Origin: Ctenosaura bakeri
Taxonomy: Eukaryota; Chordata; Lepidosauria; Squamata; Iguanidae
DNA length: 64,000 bases
Assembly (NCBI GenBank): GCA_948474755.1
Contig: CAOLHI010001817.1
Location: forward strand, 124,001-188,000
Direction: 5' to 3'
In this document: one piece after another, positions 55,521 to 64,000 of the stretch
Layout of the letters: each line of letters begins with the position of its first letter
How positions within the stretch are numbered: position 1 is the stretch's first letter
Notes under the pieces: generated by a model
Seen by the model: only the letters and a program-made list of their open reading frames with translations
What the model was told of the DNA's origin: nothing
Databases searched by the model: none
Program-made: the position numbers and the translations under genes

Positions 55521-58500
55521 GCAGGAGATGATCAACACATTATTGCAAACTCTACCTCCAGAACAGTGAAACCATCTCCCATATCAATATGTCACTCTAC
55601 CCTGTAAAACTTGAATGGCTGCTCCTGAATACCATTATCACCTTCCTTTTGTTGGCAATGCATCTTCTCTCCTACAAGAATAGTTAGTTGTTTATCCCAA
55701 CGAGGCAGTGTCTGTAAGCAGGAAAGCATTTCTTTCTTTTTCCCCCTGAAGAACAACAGTAACATTGACCTACACCTTCTTGCCATCCTTGAAGTGGCTC
55801 CAGCAAAAGGGTGAGCCCTCTTTGATGTCTTCTAGTGGCAGTAGTTCCTTCCTTGGAGTAGTTCCATTCACATTCCCCAGTCCAGGGAGCTAACCCAATC
55901 CAGCTGGGGAATCTGCTGGAAATCTGCTGATTGGACTTCTATCCTGCAAAAAAGCAACCCACTTTGCTGTAGTGAAGGGAAAAAAAAGAAGCCCCAGAAT
56001 GAAGTTGGTGGATGGGATCTGCAGTTGCTGTCAAGTTTTCTCTCCTTCACTCCCAAAAGGGTCTTTGAATCCTCCTGTCTCTCTTTAAGGGTGCTATCCC
56101 CTACAGAAGCAGTTGGACTGTTGGTGTTATTTCTGATGAAGAATAGATGCATTCAGGTCAAGGTTGTGAAAGTGAGATTTCACAGCTGGGGCCCTTGTGC
56201 ATGCACATATGGTTGCACTTTTGGTTGCACAATGCTGCAATTCATTCATGAGGTAGCATTAGTCAACTACTGCATAATTCAGTGAGTCTGAAGTTACACT
56301 CACTCTCTTTATACAATCTCAGCCATTTTATATTTCATGTAATACTTCATCCAGAGCTTGAAAAAGTTAGTGCTATGTTTCAAAACATCTGTTGCCAACG
56401 ACCATGTTGGCTGGGAGATTCTGGGAGCTGTACACCAAAAACGAGAAAGAGAAAAGACCCCCCCCACATTTTCCATGTGTTGAGTTGGTTGGGAATCAGC
56501 CGATCTTGTGTCTTCTGGATGTGTTAGGCTGGCATAAAGTCACATGAATCTTCATAAAAGGCTAAGAATGACATGAACACTCCACTTGAAAATAAGAAAT
56601 GCCTTGAGCCTTACATTTGTTTACTTTAGCATTTGTACTTTCAAACACAATTCCTACCACCCATCCTGTTGCATCCTGAATCTGTTTTGAAATTGAAGGG
56701 ACTGTCAAAAACATTTTGTACTTGAGGAATTCATAGGTCTGCTCTTTGGAGGAGGAAAAAAAAGTCCAAAATTCCATTATGTGCTCTTGAAGTCTCTTTT
56801 TGAGTCCCATCCATATTGTTTCATATCTGATTAACCTTACGTAACTGTTTGCCCTAAAATAAGCTATATTAATTGTATTTATGGGAAGAAAAAATATTCA
56901 ACACTTCAAAGGAAAAAAGGCTCATATCTATAATAGAAATCTTGAATGTGTATATTAACTTTGAACTGGAGTAGCAATAATAAAAAGTTTTGGCTTTTTT
57001 TTTTTTTAAAAAAATAACATTCTCTTTGAGCCTTATTTTGATGCTATTTGTGAAGGATTCTGCAGAGCATCCTGTGTGAAAAAAAATTAGGTGTTTCTAT
57101 ATAATTATATTTGTTAAAAGGCTTACACTAAGCAGGTTGTATAACATGTTTTAATTGGTATCATAATTTAACACAGTGAGGTTCGCATAATAAAATATAT
57201 GGCTATGATCCAGGCAATAGTTCTGTCTGTTGAAAACTCATTGGTTTCAGTGGGACATAAATGCTCATAATTGTGGCCTGGATTGCTGCCTAATAGCTGG
57301 AAATTATAGATTCCTTTAGCAAAAATGGAGATTACAAAGATCAGCCCACAGGCATCATCCTACAGTCCCTGGGTAAGCTAGCCAGGGGATTTAGCAGATT
57401 TCCCTCTTAGGCAGAAGAACAGTATGCCCAGAGTAATTTAGATTTGAAGTGTACCCGCTAACATTCAGTAATTTTTACATACAGCATGCTTCCAATTATG
57501 AGAAGATAGGAAACTTCAATGAAAGCCCAATATCACTATGCCATGCTAGTGAATTTCAGCAAAGCATTTGGTATGATTTAGAGGTCTTCTTCAGGCATCT
57601 TCATAGAGCAGAGTTGGGCAAATGTGGTGAGACCAGGAGCCAATTTTCTGCCCTAGGGCCCACTGAGGGTGGGGAATTAAAATGACAAATATTGGGGAAC
57701 AACCCAAAAACCCAGAAGTTCACTTCTGATTTTGAATCATTGTCATTTCTTAATGTCATAACAATGCAAATATCCAGTAATCTGTTTAAAAAGTTAAAGC
57801 TTTAGGTGTCTTGGGGAGGTTTCACACTGTTGTTGGTGAGAAAAAGAGCAGTCCGAGAAGTGTGATGATGCTGATTGTTACAAAACAATATTGAAAAACA
57901 ATATTCCCTAGGTATAGAATTGATGTGTGAGTAAATGAAGCATGGTGGGCCCTCCCCTTTTTTGTGTGTTTCCTGTATTCTCTCTGTGTGGAAACTTTCT
58001 TCTAGATCCTCTCCTAGGGATGGAGGCTCTCCACAGAACACATGGTCCCCATTCTGCAGCATTTCAATCATGTAGGGGGAGTCTCCACAGATAAAGAGTC
58101 TCTGTCATTCAGAAATCAATCTTATATGTGTAGAGGGCAATGGAAACGCACATGGAGTGGACATGGATTCAAGAGTGCTTGTAAGGTCCTTCATCCACTA
58201 ATGCTTTGTTTTTAAAAAATGTTTGCTAAGAATGTTTGTACCCAATGACTTTGCCTTGCTTTAGTAATCTGATTAATGTTAGCTCATTGTTTCAAAAGAA
58301 ATATATCCTGCTGAGGTGAGCAGTCAGGCCATGTGTCTTGAAGAATTCTTGAAGAGATGCTTAACAGGCAATGCTCTTAAAACTCTAGTCTCTTGGGAAT
58401 AATGCTGTCAGGTGTACACAGCAGCAAACATCATGCATGCTTGAATGGGTTTAAGACAGCATGGGAAGAATGCTGAGGAGAGAGGTTGTAGGTTGTTGTG

Positions 58501-61500
58501 TTTTTTTTTTAAACAGTAGCAGATGACTCTGTTTCTGCAGCATTTAACCATTTGTGAATGCCAAATCATTTACATCCCAAATATATAGTAATAAAGGCTG
58601 CCCTTGCTGGTCCTCTAGAGCAGATTTGTCCTCCAGGTAGCCCACGATTTTCTATAATACTCAGATTGTATACCTTGACAAAATTGACACGATAGAACAA
58701 GAGTGGTAGTGCTCTGATGAGTGTCTGTGATTTTGAGTCCTGCACTTAAAGGCAGTGACCGCAGATTTAATGAGACTGCTTGGCACTCATTTTACATAAA
58801 CTCATAAGCTGAATTAAGCTACCATGCAGATTGCAAAGTAGTCCATAGCACATCAGTTCTGAAACTAATGAACCATAGATCCTTGTCAGCTTTTGTAATA
58901 TTTTGACTGTTTTTGCCTGAGTGCCTTTGAATTACAAGTGTATAGAGATGCTTACTTACTGATACAACAGGTCTCTCCCCAAGGATACAGTAGGTCACAT
59001 TTACAGTGTGTGAATTTGCTAACTGAACACTAACATTGTTCTGAGAGAATCACAGTTTTTTTTTTGGGGGGGGTGGAATTGAGGAATTTCCGTGTAGTCT
59101 TCTGTTTCAACATGAATTCAGTACAAGAGCACAATCTACAAAATCATGGTAAGAAAAGCTGCACAATAGCCACAGATCCTAAAAAACTGTTATTCTGTTT
59201 AGGGTTTTGGACAGGTTTTATGAGTGGGAGAAGGGAGGGAGGGAGGGAGGGAGGGTAAAAGGAAACCTTTCTTCATTTCTAGTACAGTAATAAACAACTC
59301 AGGTTCACCCCTGACTGATGTGGTATTAGCTGCCTAGTTACTAGGGCTACTGGGAACACTGGGTAAGAGGGTGTCCTTCTTAGAATGGGGTAAGTGGTGT
59401 TAGATTAGATTAGGAGTAGTGAGGCTCACAGGGTAAAAGTAATCCACTGCATAGAATCCCACTATGATGTTTCTGCCCCTCCTTCTCCAAACAGAAAGAC
59501 CCTCCCAAGAAAAAATAGTTCCAAACGTGCCTGGAAATGTCAGATTATCATTTCTGAGCACTCAAAATGGCAGCCACCAGGGCTCTTTGAAGGAACTGAA
59601 AAGTGGCTGGTGCAGCCCATCAGTCTCCTAGACATGACCACCCCATATTACAGTATTACACCCATTTGTTGGCATTAGATAAAGGAGCTGCTTATTAGAA
59701 GGAAGAATAAACATTAGCTTTAGTTTACTTTATCGTGGTATCCAGATTTCACCACAGCCAGGCTTCAGATTTAATTCTTTCATGTTTTGTAGTAGACAGG
59801 GCCAGTTTCCTGGACAATGGGAAAGAAAAAAAAAGGCATATTTCTTCCTTATCTTTCGTCCTGAGTTTTCCCCATAAAACATGCTAACTTAAAAGTCTGC
59901 ATGTCCCTTATACGATAAACCTGGAAAATGTAAATTAGCCTTTAGACCAAATTTGGCCCACAAGGATGCCAACAATATTTACTGCAAGGCTCTACATTTT
60001 TCTGTGGCCCTTCCTTATGATCTCCCTTCTACTGATCTTCCGCCCTTTTGAAAGGGGTAAGGGAAACTTAATAACAAGGGGAGATTTAAACTTGTCTATT
60101 CTGGTGTTCAGATAAGCTCTAAGAAAACTACTGAACAGTGGGGGGTTTGGGGGGGAATGAAGTCCTGTTGCTCAGCTGAGCAGTGGGACATCACAGCTTC
60201 ATTCTTCTAACTGTTCAGGTATTTTCTGGTGTTCAGCTGAGTGCTACACACACACACTGCTGATCTAATTACTGGAAAACAGTTAAGCACTGTCGTGGAT
60301 TGTGTATGCAGTACTGGGGAAGGAGATTCTACAGAAAGTTAGGTTTAAATCTCAATCCCCACCACAAGTGAACTGGTTGCTGTAAAATGACCGAGCAGCA
60401 TGGGAGACTATGTATGTGTGAAAAGTGTTTGTGTCTATGTAGTTATATCTGGGCACACATAACTGGATCTTGTACCATTCATCCCTAGCATGGAGGTCTC
60501 AAGAAATATGCCTTAAGAAATGTGGCAAATTGTCAGGATGCCCTCCATATTATAGTAATGGGACATATAGACCAGCATAAGTAGCAGCTTGCTTGCAACC
60601 AAGAAGCCTAGGAACCAGAGACGGTTAGATAAACAATAACTAAGAATGCACTGATAAGATCTGCTTGGCTCTCACAGCTTCAAGGTCTCTTGGAAAAGGG
60701 AAGGGGAAAGCAGGGATTCTAAAGCACTGGCTTTTGCTTTTGTACTGTAGTTTCATCACTGAAGTCTTGTACAATGTATCTCACTCCAAATGGATAGTGT
60801 TTATGCACTGTACTATTTGCATGTGTGGATTCAGTTCCTGACACAAAGGGTTGTCTTCTAATTACCGTCCATTCCATCAATCAATTATCATTGAATCAAT
60901 TGAATCCAGTTAATTCAAGGGGTCTACAGTATTTGAAATTCAACATTGGATGCAAGGCTATGTTGCAAGCCTATATTTGTTTTCTGTTCACTTAGCACTA
61001 CCAATTTCCAGCTCCTTCAGAGGGCTATTAGGCTGCCATTCTGACTGATCAGAAAGTTACAGAAAGTTAAGTAGCTTCAGGATAGATAAATATAATGGAT
61101 GGTGGCCATGTTTTCTGAGGAATTCTGGGAGCTGTTGTCCAAAAAAAATAAATAAAAAAAATAAAAAAATGCCTGGGCTCTGTATTGATGCAGAAGAACA
61201 GAATATCCAACATTTATTAAGCAAGATCTCACTGCTAAAGGCTTCTGGATCTAGGATTGCCAAACTTGAAAACTGGAGAGGGCTTTTGTACCTGTAATGG
61301 TTGTTTAAAAGAGGTAATTTCAGCAGTTGTTTCTTGTCATGCAACCAAGTAACATCTGCTAAAATTCCCTTTTCTGCACAAACGTCAAAAATACAGGAGC
61401 CATCCCCAGTTTTCATTCTGGCAACGTATAGTTACACAAACTCTATGAAAATACATAACATTCTTGCTCTTGGGAGAGAGAAAAACCCAATAAAAAATAT

Positions 61501-62029
61501 TGAATTCTGGAGCAGTCATGTCATATTTTAGTTAAATATCTCTCTCCCAAATCAGTGAAATTTGACAACTCTGATATAACCATTTACTGTGATAGTACTA
61601 TTGGCTATTAGTCCAACACTACATCCCCTATTTCTCTATCATTCCTTACTCACCTTGTTGTTTTCATAGTATGAAGAATTTGGGGAGAAATTAATATTAC
61701 ATAATACATAAAATAATATGTGGAATTTGGAGAGGCACAGCATCTTCAAAACAGATTAATTTCTTTCCAGTTCTATCTCTGTGTCCAAGCTGCTAATCAA
61801 TCTCTGCAAATATTAGGTTTGTCTCCCCCCACCCCCTGAAAGCCCTGACTTGACTAAGACATATTTTGAATCTTAGTCTGATCTGTTTCTTCATATGGGA
61901 ATCATCTGAATCTGAAGCAACAAACTGAACGCATTTGAAGTTTTGTGTATGGGCTACATGCTAATACCTATACAGATTTTTTCCCCCACATAAGGGGTGT
62001 ACAACATGAGAAGAGATGGTTGCAGGTTA
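55521..62029. other. large mostly unassigned stretch
   Basis: No gene is seen. Minor items: 56350-56446, a hAT-type fragment (CAGAGCTTGAAAAAGTTAGT ... GGGAGATTCTGGGAGCTGTA); 57600-57690 and 59940-60010, faint fragments of similar repeats; (GGGA)n at 59233-59255; 61110-61170, a repeat end with A-rich tail. About 58540-58880 looks non-repetitive. Confidence 0.4.
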
Positions 62030-62395
62030 GTTCATATCTGATTTCAAGTTTCTCGTGATCTTATTCAAAGCACTAAGTGGCTTTGGACTTTGATACTTGA
62101 AGGAGCACTTCTCCTTATATATACCTGACCAAGAACTGAGATCTGCTGGCGAGGCCCTGCTCCATATCATTACATTGTACAGAGATATGGGAGAGGGCTT
62201 TTTGCATTGAAATGCCTTATTTATGGAATGTCTTTCCCCAGTTGCACCAAGATTCATCTCCTTTAGGTGCTAAGTTAAAACCTGGCTTTTTATTAAAGCC
62301 TTTGGCCTTAATCTCCCTACTTTTGAAAGTGTATCTGTACAGGGGTTTAGCTGTTTTAGTCTTTTCTAGTGTTCCAACCTGGGGATCTATTTAAT
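62030..62395 (+). mobile_element. L2/CR1 LINE C-terminal fragment
   Basis: Broken plus-strand frames follow the LINE C-terminal block: TACTTGAAGGAGCACTTCTC resembles the YLKEHL region of 16660, AATGTCTTTCCCCAG the LWN.LP region, and AAAACCTGGCTTTTTATTAA the LKTWLF end. The 3' UTR is split by a Penelope-like tail (next entry) and ends at about 62690 in A-rich sequence. Confidence 0.65.
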
Positions 62396-62398
62396 CTT

Positions 62399-62550
62399 TG
62401 TGACAACTGGGGGAAAGAAGTTGATAGCATAAGCTTTCATAGACTAAAGTCTACAAAAGCTTACACTGCCAACTTCTTTCCTTCAGTTAGTCTCAAATGT
62501 GCTACAAAATCCCCTTTCATACTGATCAGGACTAACACAGCTATGTCTTT
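62399..62550 (+). mobile_element. Penelope-like element tail with palindromic junction
   Basis: GCATAAGCTTTCATAGACTA is followed by the inverted AAGTCTACAAAAGCTTACAC, so the GAAA-stem half of the hammerhead-like motif occurs on both strands. GTTAGTCTCAAATGTGCTAC AAAATCCCC and ACTAACACAGCTATGTCTTT then follow, matching 47535-47590. Confidence 0.6.
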
Positions 62551-62690
62551 GAATTCTCTTTTTATCTGTAGCTGTTTTAAACTGCTTTTATTATTTTAAT
62601 CGCATGGGACACTGAGATTTCATGACACAGGGTGGAATACAATAGAAATATTTTAACAAATAAGTTATAAAATAAATAATATTTCCCATG
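62551..62690 (+). mobile_element. LINE 3' UTR and tail, right part
   Basis: CTGTTTTAAACTGCTTTTAT and the tail GGGTGGAATACAATAGAAAT, then (AAATA)n, as in the LINE tail at 2700-2760. Confidence 0.5.
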
Positions 62691-63807
62691 TCTACCAAGT
62701 GCCATCCACATTTAATGGGACTTAAACCCATATCATTGCAAAGGATTGCAAATTTAGCCTATATATGTAATGATAAGGTCACTACAAATCTATCCAGCTC
62801 TTTACAAATGTGCCTTCTCCTATTCCCTTGATTGTCTACATTGATTGTGTAAAGTGATGGACAAAAATGAAAATAGCATAATGCATGAAAATGTACTGTG
62901 GGCAGAAGCTGATGCTTTTGCATTATTAAAGCTGGAAAGGTGAAAATATGGTTAGCGCCTGAATTGAAGGCAACCTGGCAGTTCTATGTAGATGTTTTTC
63001 TCAGTGACATTCCCGAAGTACCGTGAGATAGCTATAATAATAATACAGAATTGCCCAGATTCTGTGTCAGGAGATGTATTGTAAAGTTCAGCACTGTAAC
63101 ATGGCTTTCCCATGATCATGTTTGGGGTGATGGTGGAAAAGTATCCAGTTCTCTTACTATATCTGGACTTACTGTGACAGACATTTTCTGGGACTTCTAA
63201 TGGTCTTATGAGGTTCCTGGGGAATGATGCTGTTGCTGCAGATCCAGCTATAGGAAGGTAGCAGAATGCTTCATCACCGACCTTCCATTTTCCATTAGCC
63301 AGAAAATGGTCATGTGGGGGATGAGGGCTGCAGCAGCATAAAGGTGGATTTGGCAGGATAGTTTAGTTACTGCACAATTGATAGGGGATTATAATCTCTG
63401 CAATGATGAAAAAAAGATGTGCAGATGTAATTTGCACTTAACTCACTAGCAGCGTGCCAGCTCTTGCCTGCAGACATAATTCATTAGTATATCACTGCTA
63501 GTTGCTTCCAAATTTGGTAGAGTGTTATGCTGCTTGTCAACACTGTGGTGTCTAGTTTCAAGTTTAAGTTCCAAACAGGGGAGAGGGACAGAGGAGATGC
63601 TAGAAGGAAAAAGGAGATCTGGCTATAACTCATCAACAAATTGTGGTAGATGCCCTAGAATTCGACAGAGTATTTTTGGTTGTTGTCAAAACTCCAGTGA
63701 CCAGTTTCAACTCAAAATTCCATAAATCAAATCAAAATTCCAAAATGTCATAAATCATCAGCAAATAATTTTTAAAATGGCTAGGATACTCACAAGAGCT
63801 CACTGAG
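62691..63807. other. unassigned sequence
   Basis: No gene or clear mobile element is seen. About 62860-63000 and 63400-63510 look non-repetitive. Confidence 0.4.
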
Positions 63808-63997
63808 GGCCTTTCCACCCTACATTTTTATAGTACTATTATTCCACTTTCAACATCCTGTGGAATTCTAGGGTTTGTAGTTTACTGAGGCCAAAGAGCT
63901 CTCTGGCTGAAAATTCTAAATGTCCCTCCCTAAACTGCAAACCCCAGGATACCATAGGATGTTGAAAGCACTATAACAATGTAGTGCAGAAATGGCC
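63808..63997. mobile_element. foldback element, family A, copy 3
   Basis: GGCCTTTCCACCCTACATTT to GTAGTGCAGAAATGGCC, with the same interior as copies 1 and 2 but lacking about 12 bp on the right arm. The window ends 3 bp beyond it, so the right flank cannot be checked. Confidence 0.8.
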
Positions 63998-64000
63998 ATA

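Noticed and set aside
1..64000. CRISPR arrays, operons, bacterial promoters or phage
   Set aside because: No regularly spaced short repeats or dense coding; the content is that of a vertebrate nuclear genome.

Overview
This window reads as intergenic or intronic DNA from a vertebrate, most likely a squamate reptile (lizard or snake). I see no host gene, no rRNA, no functional tRNA gene and no CRISPR. The squamate call rests on the mix of repeats: tRNA-headed SINEs with a BovB-like 3' tail (Sauria-SINE type), a second tRNA-derived SINE whose tail matches the local L2/CR1-group LINE, L2/CR1-group LINEs, a CR1 endonuclease fragment, L1 3' ends, a Ty1/copia retrotransposon, Penelope-like remnants, solo LTRs and short foldback DNA transposons. 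The species was not identified. All family names come from recalled sequence features, not a database search.

Layout: 1-1780 has no assignable feature. 1785-2760 is a plus-strand L2/CR1 3' end carrying an LTR-like insert. 2765-9330 is mostly unassigned, with microsatellites, an unrecognised 97-codon ORF (3835-4128) and the first copy of a ~200 bp foldback element (5702-5903). 9547 to about 13130 holds the longest LINE, on the minus strand, with endonuclease, reverse transcriptase and C-terminal parts, broken by two in-frame stops and a frame break. 15580-16890 is a degraded plus-strand relative interrupted by a SINE. 17063-17341 is a SINE with an (AAT)n tail. 19522-20821 is a solo LTR holding a second, unrelated solo LTR. 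24560-25510 is a CR1 fragment. 27509-27761 and 28268-29380 are BovB-tailed SINEs, the second split by another LTR of the 19.5 kb family.

30580-31345 is probably an L1 3' end. 31890-32650 is an L2/CR1 endonuclease fragment with a SINE tail inside it. 35225-37385 is an antisense L1 interrupted by a SINE tail, a minisatellite and a fourth LTR of the same family. 40434-45399 is a complete copia element with two LTRs, short inverted termini and near-matching 5 bp target duplications, its genes decayed. 47250-47590 is a Penelope-like remnant split by a foldback element at its hammerhead-like stem. A 92 bp segment is duplicated at 48360 and 50018. 51652-51726 is a pure (TTC)25 tract. 53482-53683 is a LINE tail bracketed by (ATT)n. 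53768-55520 is an antisense LINE fragment split by a further LTR. 62030-62690 is a LINE C-terminal fragment split by a Penelope-like tail, and the window ends in a third foldback copy (63808-63997).

No genes work together here. The value of the window is its insertion history: at least five nested insertions can be ordered from target duplications or interrupted host repeats. I found no convincing undescribed functional system.
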